From Symbiodinium natans (lineage: Eukaryota; Sar; Dinophyceae; Suessiales; Symbiodiniaceae): a DNA stretch of 64,000 nt. The position numbers and the translations under genes were made by a program. Position 1 is the first letter of the stretch. The number at the start of each line of letters is the position of its first letter. Below are positions 45,786 through 55,489 of the stretch, piece by piece. The stretch is taken from positions 99,704-163,703 of the forward strand of contig CAJNDS010000680.1 in assembly GCA_905221605.1 (NCBI GenBank). The letters are read 5' to 3'. The notes beneath the pieces are model-generated. The model had not been told where the DNA came from. It saw only the letters and a list, made by a program, of their open reading frames with translations, and ran no database searches.

Positions 45786-46761
45786 GTAGAAAAAGTGGGC
45801 AACAAGGGTACCACTGGGCCACTCAGTCGCCATCCGGAAGTCTTGAACCAAGTCTTTGATGCGGTCGCCCACCTCGAAAGTTTACGGTGTAGGGGTGTAG
45901 GGGTGTAGGGGTGTAGGGGTGTAGGGGTGTAGGGGTGTAGGGGTGTAGGGGGTATGGTTTAGAGCTTGGGGCGTAGGGTTTAGGGTTCAGGGTTCTGTTT
46001 TTTTTTTAGGGTTTAGGGTTTCGGACTTAAAAGAACTTCGGGGGGCTAGGGTTTCGGGTTATTCTGAGGGTTTGGGGTTCTTCGGGTTTCTATTTCTTGG
46101 TGGGGATCGTATTAAAATTTTGAAATTACATTCCTTAATTAATGGGTTTAAGTGCCCTCAAACATGTAAAATGTTACCCAACTATGACCAAGGTTTGGGG
46201 TTTCGGGTTTAGGGCTCTAAACCCTAACCCCTAAACCCCTTTGGGCTTTCGGGTTCAGGGCTTGGGGGCCTCAGGATCTGTAGGGTTCAGGGTTTAGGGT
46301 TTAGGGTTTAGGGGACCTTTAGAGCTTTCCCTTGCTTCTCCAATAGCCAAGAGAAAAAGGTTCAATGTGTTTTTTTCTACCTAATAAGGAAACCACCAAA
46401 AAACAAAGATTAACCATTAGCTAAATAAGTTTCTGCGTATCATGTACTCCGTCGCCATGAAGGAGGACACCCTTTTAACGGGAACGAGTCGCGAATCACA
46501 GCCAGAACATGAGCCCCTTCAGGTCTTCGGGTTCCACATCGCCGCAAAAGAAGCCTATGAACATCCTAAACCCTGAGCCCTAAACCCTAAACCCCAAAGC
46601 CCCGTTGAGAGTTCAAGTACGGAAGAGCCGCATCGCCGCGCTTGATCACGAAGCAGCGCGGCGTCAGCTTTTTCCTGGGCCACGACAGCACAAAACCACG
46701 GTTCAGGGTTTAGGGTTTACTTAGGCATGTCGCACAATCTCAGATACCCATTCTGCTTCAT
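27440..46761 (-). CDS. SSF1/Peter Pan-like Brix-domain ribosome biogenesis protein, 19 exons
   Basis: Minus-strand exons, in order: 46748-46761, 46632-46674, 45831-45872, 45139-45207, 44222-44280, 42433-42488, 41692-41737, 37507-37546, 34429-34474, 33937-33974, 32456-32497, 32241-32301, 31040-31089, 30276-30347, 29854-29915, 29109-29146, 28558-28613, 28418-28465, 27440-27505. They total 948 bases, 315 aa plus stop, all in phase. Family features in order: PRCFVIKRGD near the start, LARLPQGPTLTFRV, FTLAREV, FPAIDVPTFNQ, ECRRAALFHYD, LLFRHF, LPNLGKKGDIADF, an acidic loop, GPRMKLLIKAEEGVCTGG, VMYHRFLTKT and a Lys/Arg tail. SSF1/Peter Pan proteins act in nucleolar pre-60S maturation. Donors are about 11 GC, 6 GT and one GA or GT; acceptors are AG, with 16 of 18 exons starting with G. 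Introns 17-18 are the least certain. It is shorter than usual at the C-terminus. Confidence 0.85.
27994..28282. mobile_element. Family VI MITE interrupted by a family IV MITE
   Basis: Family VI starts TACCTGGGACAC at 27994 and its other half (TTTAGTAGCAGCTACCCC to AGAGAGCCCAGGTA) ends at about 28276. A family IV unit (about 28062-28160, AATTAGAATAGGTTTTGGGG to TCATTCCGACCCCT) lies between them. A partial second right end follows (GAAGAGTCCCAGGTA near 28313). It sits in an intron of the SSF1 gene. Confidence 0.5.
29513..29823. mobile_element. Family IV MITE copies in near-tandem, with a CAT microsatellite
   Basis: Three partial or complete units share AATGATTAGAATAGGGTCTTGG and AGTAATTATTCCGGCCCCTA, with the middle part TTATAGTATAATTACATAGGGACC. 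A (CAT)n run at 29665-29707 separates two of them. Related copies are at about 20484-20637, 24108-24214, 28062-28160 and 34889-34955. It lies in intron 15 of the SSF1 gene. Confidence 0.55.
31515..31602. mobile_element. Family II MITE in SSF1 intron 12
   Basis: The ends are TTGGGATGTTCCCCCC and GGGGAAACATCCCAA, with an inner inverted pair ACAGTCCTTAATAAGGA/CATTAAGGACTGT. It is 88 bases with no coding frame. Confidence 0.7.
32302..32455 (-). mobile_element. SSF1 intron 11: family I element carrying a telomere array
   Basis: On the coding strand the intron begins GCTTGGTTGCCCAGTGG and ends GGTTACTGGGCTACCGAG, so both intron borders fall at the family I ends. Excising exactly this unit joins ALFHYDRE to ESDALLFRHF in phase 0. 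A run of five CCCTAAA/CCCTAGA units sits inside the element next to GGGTACC. It is a GC-AG intron. Confidence 0.78.
35201..35252. repeat. Poly-C run of about 52 bases
   Basis: An uninterrupted C homopolymer inside intron 8 of the SSF1 gene. Its length may be imprecise in any assembly. Shorter C or G runs of 12-20 bases recur (4219-4235, 19861-19882, 27867-27880, 29040-29060, 34697-34720, 45765-45786), often inside MITEs. Confidence 0.85.
37875..38132. repeat. Poly-C tract of about 255 bases with rare A
   Basis: Almost pure C with five or six single A interruptions, preceded at 37745-37768 by a G run. It lies in intron 7 of the SSF1 gene. It creates the very long proline and glycine frames on both strands, which are not genes. 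Such a tract could form G-quadruplex or triplex structure on the G-strand; that is inference. Confidence 0.9.
38905..39117. repeat. Minisatellite, unit about 75 bases, three copies
   Basis: Three consecutive copies contain CCTTAGGTTTTCGTTGGTTT, a GGGAAAAACCCTATTT block and ACATTTTGGACGGATTTCCT. Decayed copies resume at about 39465-39620, after the first units of the next array. It lies in SSF1 intron 7. Confidence 0.75.
39114..41085. repeat. Minisatellite, unit about 110-120 bases, about 16 copies
   Basis: The unit holds TTTCTTGGGCTTTGAAGCAC, GGCTTAAAA(G)AAGCGGGGGG, a short hairpin GGGGGGCGCAGCCCCCC, then CATTTGCAAACACCCTGC and TCACATGATGGGTGTCAACA. Two sub-types alternate (TTGGTACGGC and TCTGCACGGC). 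About 16 copies of the GGCTTTGAAGC core were counted. The array runs into a (TTCC)n-type pyrimidine tract. All frames over it are shadows. It lies in SSF1 intron 7. Confidence 0.9.
41080..41260. repeat. CTTCC/CTTTC pyrimidine tract
   Basis: About 180 bases of nearly pure T/C built of TTCC, TTTC and TTGC words, directly joined to the last unit of the preceding minisatellite. Non-coding. Confidence 0.9.
42065..42168. mobile_element. Family I MITE inside SSF1 intron 6
   Basis: The ends are CTTGGTAACCCAGCAACC and CACTGGGCTACCAAGT. Here the element is internal to a larger intron rather than at its borders, so family I copies are not always splice boundaries. Confidence 0.7.
42672..44099. mobile_element. 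Expanded family VI element carrying a duplicated unit and a gene fragment
   Basis: The outer ends TACCTGGGACTCGCTTTACC (42672) and AGAGAGCCCCAGGTA (ending 44099) match the 99-base family VI copy at 61753-61851. Between them lies extra DNA in the order B1 (42692-42849), linker (42850-42892), A1 (42893-43034), B2 (43035-43199), insert (43200-43883), A2 (43884-44025). A1/A2 and B1/B2 are nearly identical; B2 has an extra 7 bases. The second linker position holds an RNase H gene fragment. It lies inside SSF1 intron 5. I see no transposase. Confidence 0.7.
43245..43883 (-). pseudogene. RNase H-like retroelement fragment
   Basis: The open minus-strand frame runs from the A2 border (about 43883, reading QGLRAAIEFLRLLL) to a stop at 43245. 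Motifs fit an RNase H fold of the kind attached to reverse transcriptases in tyrosine-recombinase (DIRS-like) elements: VIYADAFFELGG (Asp), YILEVVAQLLPLLA (Glu), LLFVDNEPARHAL (Asp) and SDAVSR (Asp). The reverse transcriptase that should precede it is missing, so the fragment is cut at its 5' end by the repeat border. The frame itself is intact, which suggests recent capture. The assignment to a DIRS-like source is inference. Confidence 0.6.
44336..44426. mobile_element. Family II MITE, SSF1 intron 4
   Basis: The left end is decayed (GTTGCTCCTTATACTAACAG) and the right end is CTGTTAGCAAAAGGGGCAACATC; the inner ACAGTCCTTAATAGGGAT has its inverted partner. Confidence 0.6.
44546..44680. mobile_element. 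Family III MITE, SSF1 intron 4
   Basis: The ends are ACTACTATTTGCTTAAGAAC and GTCTTAAGCAAATAGTAGC, with a C/A run after the left end and a G run before the right end. Confidence 0.7.
45206..45320. repeat. Telomere array inserted in a family I intron with 17-base flanking duplication
   Basis: TCACCTTGGTAGCCCAG occurs at the exon 4 border of the SSF1 gene and again just after a run of about six TTTAGGG units. The family I element then continues (TAGCCATATTC). The array is thus flanked by a direct duplication that includes the 3' splice site. Confidence 0.75.
45451..45590. repeat. Large imperfect hairpin
   Basis: GGTTCTTAAGGGAGGGGGGC with GGGGGGTAGGTACC (45451-45490) pairs with GGTACCTACCCCCCATGAAC and CCCCCCTCTCTTACGAAC (45550-45590). 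The loop is made of repeated CTCCCTAAG words. A related hairpin is at 58742-58826. It may be a further inverted-repeat element family. Confidence 0.6.
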
Positions 46762-47692
46762 GTGAGCTGCCAAGGGCCCTAACCCTAAACCCTAAACCCT
46801 AAACGCTAAACCCTAAACCCTTCACCCGACAGCTGGAAGGCACCGCATCTTCATGGGCATCGGCCAAGTGTGGCACAAGGAAAACAAACAACTCGATGCA
46901 GCTCTGCTGGCCCTGTCCACAGAGCCCACTCAACAAAAAGCATACTATCCTTAATCCCTGTTCCCCTAGGAAGAAAAAACGATCCTTTTTGATCATATAT
47001 AAGAAAGCCCATAACCCAAAAAGTAAAAAGGATCCCTAACACTGATCTAGACTTGGTAGCCCAGCAACCAGATTAGAACGATGTACCCTTGCTTTTTCTC
47101 TGGTTGGGTAGTTTATGAGGGAACCTTGAACCAAAGAAAGGGAAAAAGGGTACTTGGGCTACCAAGATCAACCCGAAAAATTGGGATTTAAGGCTTTAAA
47201 GCCCTCGAGCCGACTCAGACCCCAGATCCTGCGAACCACTGAGGACCTGAAACCACCCTAAACCCTAAACCCTAAACCCTAAACCCTAAACCCTAAACCC
47301 TAAACCCTAAACCCTAAACCCTAAACCCCAACCGCCTCCCTCAAGTCCAAGCTTCTCTCGCTCCCCGACATCTGCCTCCTTGTCGGTGCGGGTCTTCTTC
47401 CGCCTGCGCGCGCGCGAGGGACTTGGGGTTTGACTTTATAGCGCGGGGGGTCTCAGGGTTTAGCAGATGGTTAAGGTTTTGAGGAAGTATATATATATAT
47501 ACATATTGCCATAATGCATAGGTATACATATAATGTGACTTTATAGCGCGGGGGGTCTCAGGGTTTAGCAGATCGTTAAGGTTTTGAGGACATATATATA
47601 TATATATATTTATTACCATAATGCATAGGTATACATATACTGTATGCACATATAAAGAGGAGTGTATACATATGTGTGTATATATATATACG

Positions 47693-47723
<31 letters not shown>

Positions 47724-48430
47724 GTGGAGAAGATTTTTGGCCTGAGGGCTTAACTGGATTCTCGGGTTGGGCAGGTGATTGGAGCTTCGAAACTGAAACT
47801 GGAGGATGTCCGCGTCGCTCACAACCGCAGTAAGGCAGAACAACAAACACCAAACAGAGGGTTCCTGAAAGTAAGAACAGTTTTTGTATTTGTGTTTAAC
47901 AGAGGGTTCTTGAAAGTTAGAACAGTTTTTGCTTTTGATTATTCATTTTTGTTTGGGGGGGTTCATGTTTCACATTAAATTGTTATTGCGTGATAGTCGA
48001 ATGATGTAGGGACCATGAGGAATACGACTAGCAATCTTTCCGACACTGATATTGCACCTGTTTTGCTAGGGGGCCAGATGAACTCGAAGAAACTTTTGCG
48101 CATTTATGGGCCTTCTTCGCCTTATAAGTTCCCGAGTTTCGTAGTATGGCCCTGGGAACCCCGCATATACCCCTTACTTATCCCATATAGCCCAGGACCC
48201 CATACTTCAGAACCCTTTAAAGGTGAGGGGCCATGTTTAAGGGGCCATGAAACTACCCCTATATTTTCAGAGCAGAATCCCAGAGCCCTGGGAGGATCCA
48301 AGAAGTAGATCCCCTTAAGGGTTCCTAAGAATGACCCAGTAGTTGTATAGGGTACTTTTAAGGGGTTCTACTTTCTCTTGGTAGCCCAGTAACCAAAAAA
48401 AGGGTAGAGAGTACCACTGGCCTACCCTGT
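46762..48430 (-). other. Region upstream of the SSF1 start: coding-like islands, MITEs, tandem duplications
   Basis: Two minus-strand islands look coding: about 46820-46905 (SCIELFVFLVPHLADAHEDA) and about 47337-47415 (RRRKKTRTDKEADVGEREKL). A family I MITE is at about 47053-47164 and another at about 48378-48427. A stretch of about 106 bases starting at GACTTTATAGCGCGGGG is tandemly duplicated (near 47431 and 47537), each copy with a (TA)n run. A unit of about 44 bases (AACAGAGGGTTC to AGAACAGTTTTTG) is duplicated near 47840-47930. Any promoter of the SSF1 gene would lie here, but no motif can be named. Confidence 0.35.
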
Positions 48431-48473
48431 TTTGGATCCTTTCAGGGGTCTGGGATGGAGTCCTAATTGCCCC

Positions 48474-51400
48474 AGTTGTTCGAGTTCAGGTCCCCCAGGT
48501 TCGTGTATGTGGGGGGATGATAACTTGGGCCTGGAACTGCAGACCCCATAGGGTTTAGGGTTTAGGGCTTAGGGCTTAGGGTTTAGGGTTTAGCTTAGGG
48601 TCCGTCTTGAGAGTGGGTGGGAAATGGGGGTGGGGGGGTGGGGTGGGTATCCAAATGGCCCCTGTTATTGCTGACGAACTGCCAGACAAATGCCTTCAGT
48701 GCGAGTCACGATCAAGAGAGACATTGGGCAGGGCTGTTCTTCCCCAAATGACACCCAGTAAAAACTAAAGCGCGCTCACCAAGATTTTAGTTCTTACGAG
48801 GAGCCACAATGCACACAATCACCCACAACAGCAGCAGCATAGGACCTCGTAAAACCATAGACATTAAAACCCTAAAACCCTAAACCCGAAACCCTCAAAA
48901 CCCTGGAACCCTAAAACCATAGACATTAACACCTCAAAGCCCTTGAACCCAAACTTCCAACCCCCCAAGCCCTAAAACCCTAGAAGCCCAAAAGCCCTAC
49001 AACACCAAAAGCCCAAGAAAAACCCAACACCCTAAAACCCTATAGCCACCGAAAATCCGAAAATACCCAAAAGTCTCAAAACCCCAAGTCCCTGAACCCC
49101 ATACGCACCAAAACCCTAAAACCCCAAAAGCACCAAAATCCTAAAACCCCAAAAGCACCAAAACACCCTAACACCCCCAAAAGCCCTTAAACCCACAAAC
49201 ATCCCTGGTTGCGGCCTGCGGCCCTGCCGAGGCATCTCGGGGGCAAGTCGCAGACGATCCGGCGCAGGGTGCGGACCATACAGGCGCTGGGTTTAGGGTT
49301 TCAGGGTTTAGAGTTTAGGGTTTAGGGCTTCAGGATTTGAAGGTTTTAGGGTCTTAGGGCTTAGGGTTTCGGGGCTTGGGGTGTTAGGGTTTCAAGTTTG
49401 GGGTTTGGCGTTTGGGGGTTTTAGGGCTTCGGTTTTTAGGGATCAGGGTTTAGGACAGGGTTTGAAGCATCTTGTGTAAGGCTCATGGGGTGTATCGGGT
49501 TTGGTAGGGTCGAGGTTGTAGGGTGTGAACCCCAAACAGGAATAAGGGCCTGCTCTCCTAGAGAAGGTGTCCGAGGGTTCAGGGATGGCTTGGAGCACTT
49601 GTGCCCAGAACTCGGGCCTGGAATCCGAACCATCCCGGTGAGCCAGAAGGACGTGCGGTGATGGAAGCTTCTTCTGTTGGTCTTTGAGGGTTTCAGGGTT
49701 TTGGGGTTTGGGGCTTTTTGGGGGTTTGGGGTTTGGGGCCTTTTGGGGGTTTGGGGTTTTGGGTTTTAGGGGGTAGGGTTGAAAACAGAGTTTTGGGGTC
49801 TGCACCGCGTGAAGCCAAACAGGAAAACCCGAGCTGATAAGGAATTTGATTTTGGGGTTTCCCTGAACCCTAAACCCAAAACCCAAAACCCTAAACCCTT
49901 AGGGTTAGGGTTAGGGTTTATGCCCAGCTGCCTGCGGAAACGAAGCACCAGAAAACGAAGCCAAATCAAAACACCAAGCCCTGAATCCCCAAACTCCTGC
50001 CTGCCTCTCATTGATACCCGTTTTTTCGCTTGCTGCAATTGAAAAAAACTAGGTACTCTAAAGCAGAGCAAACATTACGGGTTCCATGTACACTTCGAGC
50101 AAAACCTCGGCCCTAAACCCCTTACACCCAACATCCTATCACCTGACTGACCAATCAAACCCTCTAAAAACCTCTAAAACCCCAAGCCCTAAAACCCTAA
50201 CACCCATAACCCTACACCCGAAAAACCCTAAACCCTAAACCCTCAACCCTGAAATGCCACGTCCGAAAACACGCCAGCCCGTCTTCGCGAGGCGCTTGAC
50301 GGTGTTCATAGGGATGCTAAGGCTCGATAGGGGCACCTCCCGTTGGGGGGTGGGCGGGGCTGTGGGGTGAGGGGGTTTAGGGTTTAGGGTTTGGGTTTAG
50401 GGTTTAACTTGCGGGGCTTCTGAACCCTAAACCCCCAATCCTTAAACCCGAAACCCTTGAACCAAAACAAACAAAGGTTAAAGAACAGCTGTAGGGCTGA
50501 GGGTTTAGGACGTAGAGTTCAGGGCTTCAGGGGCTTCAGGGGCTTCAAGGCGCAGGAACGGATCAGACCTTACACCCTAAGCCCTGAAAGGGTTTAGGGT
50601 CTAGAGTTTAGGGGTTTAGGGTTTAGGGTTTAGGGTTTAGGGTTTAGGGTTTAGGGTTTAGGGTTCAGGGTTTAGGGCTAGACAGCCGAACTGGAACCGG
50701 CAGCTCCCTTTCGCTCCTCCCACGACCGCGAACATGGCCTGCCCTGAAGCCCTGAAGCCTTAAACTTGGGCTTTTCCCCCCATATACTAGCAGTAGGGTT
50801 TAGGGTTTAGGGTTTAGGGTTTAGGGTTTAGGGTTCGGGATTACAGTAGGGGGTACTAGAACCCCTATTAAGCACTGTTAAGTATAATGGGGAACGTCCC
50901 AACCCTAAACCCTAAACCGGGTTCAGAGCTTATGGTTCACCGTAGGGCCCTCAAACACTTGAACTGAAGGCTTATTCATACAGGAAACTTCTCTTGTCGA
51001 ATGAGTGTCAGGCTGTCAAAAACCCTAAACCCTAAAGCTTAAACCCTAAACCGCTGAAGCCCAACTTTTGACTCCTTGGCCGCCTGCTCCTCCTCTTCTG
51101 CAAGTGCCATCTCCGCCTGTGCCACCGGACAGGGAACTCTCCCAACCGGCCGATAAGTTTGGGGTTTAGGGTTCAGGGTTTCGGGGCCCTAAAACCCCTA
51201 AATCTCGTAGAACCCTGCGCCCCTTTACCCCCAAGAGTTTCAAGAGAACTACCAGCTCTTGAGGCCCCCGAAACCCTAAACCCTAAACCCTAAACCCTAA
51301 ACCCTAAACCCTAAACTCTTAGGGCCCTCAAGGATTTCCTGTCTCAGCGATCCAACGTCTTAACGCCTTTGCTGAGGGGAGGTTGAAGTTCGGTCTTCGG

Positions 51401-52965
51401 GGCTTGTGATTGGGATGTTCCAGCTTTAGGGTTTAGGGTTTAGGGTTTGGGGTTTCCCCCTGAAAGAGTAACAAACCTTCATAGGGATTATAGTAGGTGG
51501 GTACGATAATCTCAGTAAGGCTGCTAGTATAAGGGGAAGCATCCCAAGCTTGAGAACTTGAAAGAATGAACCCCCGAACACCCGAAGCAAACGAGACAAG
51601 TTCAGCTCAAAGCAGCCCTGAACCCCCAACCTGCTGGACCCTCAACCCCAGTAGCCCTTGTGTACGCAAGATTTTGGCAAAACGAAAAGAAAAGCAGAAC
51701 CGCGTGGATCCAATCATTAAAACACAAAGACCACTCAGCACAGCAGGTCCTTTGGTGCCAGTGACGACGGCCCCCTATAAATTGTACGAACCCTGCCCCC
51801 CCCCCCCCCCCCCCAAAAAAAAATAAAAATAAAAAAGAAAAAACATATATATATATATATAATCTTGCTAAGGCCCCAAAATCGAGTTTCTGTAGGGCAT
51901 AACAAGGCAGCCATTTTTCCTCAACAAGATCCCAGTACGGCTCCATGTACCTAAGTAGTACATAGTGGGGCTTCCCAAAACCTGGATGCCCTTGTTGAAG
52001 GTTCCTATAGTAGGAATGAGAGAAGGAAAGAAGGAAAAAGGTTGAGGGTTTAGGGATTAGGATTTAAGGGCCTTTAGGGTCTAATACCTATGTAGACCTT
52101 GACCCTGAAGCTACGTCCGACTCGTCGTCCCCCAAACGTACTCCCCAAAGCTCACTAGGCCACTTGCAAGCTGCACCTCCATGATGGGAAGCGTCACGAC
52201 AGCACGGAGGAGCGACTGCTTCGGTTCTTAACTAGTCCTTTGCGTGGCACGTGGGAACTTCCTTTGCAGTCGAGTGATGGTCAACACCTTCCCATTCCGT
52301 GTTTGTGAGGATGATGCATGCACAACTGTGTTCCGCGACGATGCTGCCTTCTAGGTGGTCTAGCTTAACCTGACATGGTTCGGTGCATGCCAGCTGGCTT
52401 AGCATGGCTCTAAACCTGAACTCCACACCCCAAAACCTGAAACGCCTACCACCGCGTGAACAAACGCTTGAGCCGTGGATTGTCGGTGGTCCCGGTGGCC
52501 GCGGTCCAGAAGAAAGCTGAAGGAGCTCAGAAACCCCTTCAGGGATGCACCTTTTACTGAGGCTTAGGGTTTAGGGTTTAGGGTTTAGGAGTACACCTTG
52601 ACCTGCACTGGAGATCCCAATATCATGTGCTGCTAGGGCATTGGGCTGTCTCAGAAGCTCAAGCACAGCCACTCCATCACAGAGCTCACGCCGCATACCC
52701 TAAACCCTAAACCCTAAACCCTAAACCCTAAACCCTAAACCCTAAACCCTAAACCCTAAACCCTAAACCCTAAACCCTAAACCCTAAACCCTAAACCCTA
52801 AACCCTAAACCCTAAACCCTAAACCCTAAACCCTAAACCCTAAACCCTAAACCCTAAACCCTAAACCCTAACCCTAAACCTTAAACCCTAAACTGTACAG
52901 AAGCACTACCGGTGGCCTCGTAGATCTTCGGCCCCTTCACAGGGATCGACACCTTCATGGTGGCA
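48474..52965 (-). CDS. Unrecognised multi-exon gene (start and end suggested)
   Basis: The likely first exon is near 52914-52965: GCCACC precedes ATG and the frame reads MKVSIPVKGPKIYEAT with a GT donor. The next island, about 52600-52690, reads RRELCDGVAVLELLRQPNAL and joins in phase. Further minus-strand islands are about 52460-52550, 52110-52205 (RAVVTLPIMEVQLASGLVSF), about 51065-51130 (AQAEMALAEEEEQAAKESKV), about 50680-50740 (AMFAVVGGAKGSCRFQFG), about 50275-50345 (SIPMNTVKRLAKTGWRVFGR), about 49560-49690 (LLAHRDGSDSRPEFWAQVLQ) and about 49200-49285. The likely terminal exon at about 48474-48520 reads YTNLGDLNSNNWGN then TAG. Most junctions are unresolved and more than one gene is possible. 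No family recognised. Confidence 0.33.
50768..50901. mobile_element. Family II MITE interrupted by a telomere array
   Basis: The left half (TTTTCCCCCCATATACTAGCAG) and right half (CACTGTTAAGTATAATGGGGAACGTCCC) of a family II element are separated by about six TTTAGGG units. A second such case lies at 51411-51549, where TTGGGATGTTCCAG is followed by TTTAGGG units before the rest of the element, ending GGGGAAGCATCCCAA. Confidence 0.65.
52696..52892. repeat. Longest clean CCCTAAA array (about 28 units)
   Basis: Nearly 200 bases of perfect CCCTAAA with only the last few units degenerate. It lies between two coding-like islands of the unrecognised gene, at the position of its proposed first intron. 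Confidence 0.9.
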
Positions 52966-53019
52966 AGAAAGCACAGAAGCGCTACAACTTGAACGCCAAG
53001 TGCTGCACTAGACCCAGGA

Positions 53020-54716
53020 GTAGCCTAGGAAAAAACACAGGGTACCCTTTTTTTGCTTTTAAGGGGGTTACAGGGGAAGCCCAACCCGAAAAAAAAGGGA
53101 AGTAAGGGCCTGCTCCGGGTGCTAGTCTACTTTTGTGCCCTAGAGCTCCTGAGCCCTGTCATCCTTAGGACCCTTAGGATCGAAATTGTGTTCGCGGAGT
53201 TGTTAGAGGTATTGCTTGTTCAGAATTGCGTCGCTTGGTCCCATTACAACATAAGCCTGCCACCAGCTACCCTAAACCCTAAACCCTAAACCCTAAACCC
53301 TAAACCCTAAACCCTAAACCCTAAACCTGACCCAAGCAGCCGTCCACCCTCAAAGAGACAATCCACCGACTGGGCCTCCACGAAAGGGCAGGAGAGCTCG
53401 ACCTGTCCGGGGCTCTTGTGGGGTTTTGGGGCTTCGTCGGATTTATGAATGCTTCAGTACGGGGTTAGGGTTCGGGGTATCTCGGCCCTAAACCCTAATC
53501 CTACACCCTAAACCCGAAACCCTAAAGGTTTAGGGCATGTTGAGCTGTTTGGGGGGATCTAGGGATCCATCACGATGTCGGCTGCTTGGTGCTGAAGCGT
53601 TTAATCGTGGCATATCATGTGTATATATGTATATATACACGTAAACATATATACATACGATACTGTGTATACATGTATGTGTATATATAAAAAAAAAGTA
53701 TAGACACACTTACAGATAAATGCATGCATACGTCGTACATATATACAAATACATGTACACATGTACACAGTCTTAACCCCTAGTAGGAATCCCAAATTCC
53801 TACATCAAGGGGTGCTGGATAACCCCAAACCCAGACTGAACTTGGAGCCCCAGCAAAAATTGAAATGTTTGCTGCTTCTTATAAGAATTATCTATAGTAC
53901 CCAAAAAAATTAGACAGTATTTCCAAGTACCCCTAAGCAAACCTCGCAGCCGCCTGGCGCTTCAACACCAGCTTGCTGGCACCCATCGCCTCGTAGATGC
54001 CCACGTGCCTGAACCCTAAACCCTAAACCCTAAACCCTAAACCCTAAGCCCTAAACCCTAAACCCTAAACCCTAAACCCTTCGCGCTCTGGTCTTTCGGT
54101 TTGAGGGAGGGTTGACCTTAAGCCCCACTGAACTTGCAGACTGGATTAGGGTTCAGGGTTTGCAGGTTTAGGGCTTACAGCAGGGTGCGATTTTTTTGCA
54201 AGGTGCAGGCAGCAGGCACGAGGCTGAGTGCATTGATACAACTGAAGCTTCACACTAGCTAAAAAGGAATACTTGGATTCTGTCTTTGTAGGGAGAAAGT
54301 ATCATGGCGGAAATGCTGGCAACCTTGTGACGCATTCATGTTGCCTGCATCAGGGAGGGCAGCATCAAATGGCCGGAAAACTGTGAGGAACTTGAGATGA
54401 CGAGGCTATCAGCTAGACTGCGCTTCGTCCTTGAACCCTGTTTCAGTCACGAACTTGAGATGACGGAGCTTACGGTGACCTGCATGTCCTTGATATCGTT
54501 CCAATCACGAGGTTTTTCGAAAACCCTAAACCCTAAACCCTAAATCCCTAAACCCTAAACCATCTTTCGGTGACGAAGCTGTCGATGACTCATCTCTCAG
54601 TGGCGGATCTCCAGGTGACAGGGTTTCGTTGACGAGCCTAACAATGTTGAGTTGCGGGAACTATATATATATATGTATATGTATATAGATATAAATGTAA
54701 ATAAATAAATAAATAA

Positions 54717-54759
<43 letters not shown>

Positions 54760-55480
54760 TTATTGTCGCTATTCAAACATGCAACCTCTGCTCTGCGCCC
54801 TTAGGGTTTACGATTCAGGGCTCGACATTGTGGCGCATTCTCGATGTGTATCGTCAAAGGCTTCAGGCGAAAGTGCAGGCTTCCGTTTATGTTTCAATAA
54901 GCCCGTTTGCTCTGGGCTGACCGACTCGTTTAGTATGCTCGGTTCGAGATTCATTCGTGCCTCGATCCAAGATCTCCTGCAAGAGTGGATCATCAGCGTT
55001 AGCTTTCGCATGTATCCCAGTAGCTTGCACTTTTGCAGTAACCAAGTGTGTGTGTGTGGATCTCATCATGAAGGTCCTGTGGCATCTGAGAATGACGCCG
55101 CTCGAGAAAATTCGATAACTGTAGCGGAGAGCGCACCCTAAACCCGAAACCCGCAGAAATCTGAAGGAAAGTTCCTGGCTCGGAAGATGGGCATTCTTCC
55201 CTTTTCCGCTCCCTGAAGTTGTTCCTTGAAACCCTTCCGCCCATTAACCCATAAGACCCCCAATACCAAAACCTCAGAACCCTCTAAACCCCCGAAATAG
55301 TGGATCCGAAGAATGGGGCCCTTAATTGGCCCTTTAGACAAGTGTAAGGGACCACAACAAGGGCCTCCAACCTTACACAAAAACCAATCTAAAGCCTCTA
55401 ACCCCTTCGACCCTTGACCCTTGAAGCCCTTAAAGCCCTTTAACCCCCCTTAAACCCCCCTAAACCCCTTAGACCTAATG
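53020..55480 (-). other. Coding-like islands and unique sequence, no gene resolved
   Basis: Minus-strand islands are at about 53345-53425 (GQVELSCPFVEAQSVDCLFE) and about 53945-54010 (HVGIYEAMGASKLVLKRQAA). The second shares IYEA-x-G with the proposed first exon at 52.9 kb. A decayed family I copy lies near 53020-53135 and AT microsatellites at 53610-53770 and 54660-54760. 54780-55140 is unique, free of telomere repeats and open for 120 codons on the plus strand, but with no recognisable motif and an overlapping open frame on the other strand. I do not call it. Confidence 0.3.
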
Positions 55481-55489
55481 CGCCGCTGA

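Noticed and set aside
47341-47853. 170-codon minus-strand frame rich in VYVYVY and YIYI
   Set aside because: Mostly TA/TACA microsatellite translation and a local tandem duplication.
54779-55141. 120-codon plus-strand ORF in a repeat-free stretch
   Set aside because: No motif, overlapping open frames on the other strand, and no splice or homology support.
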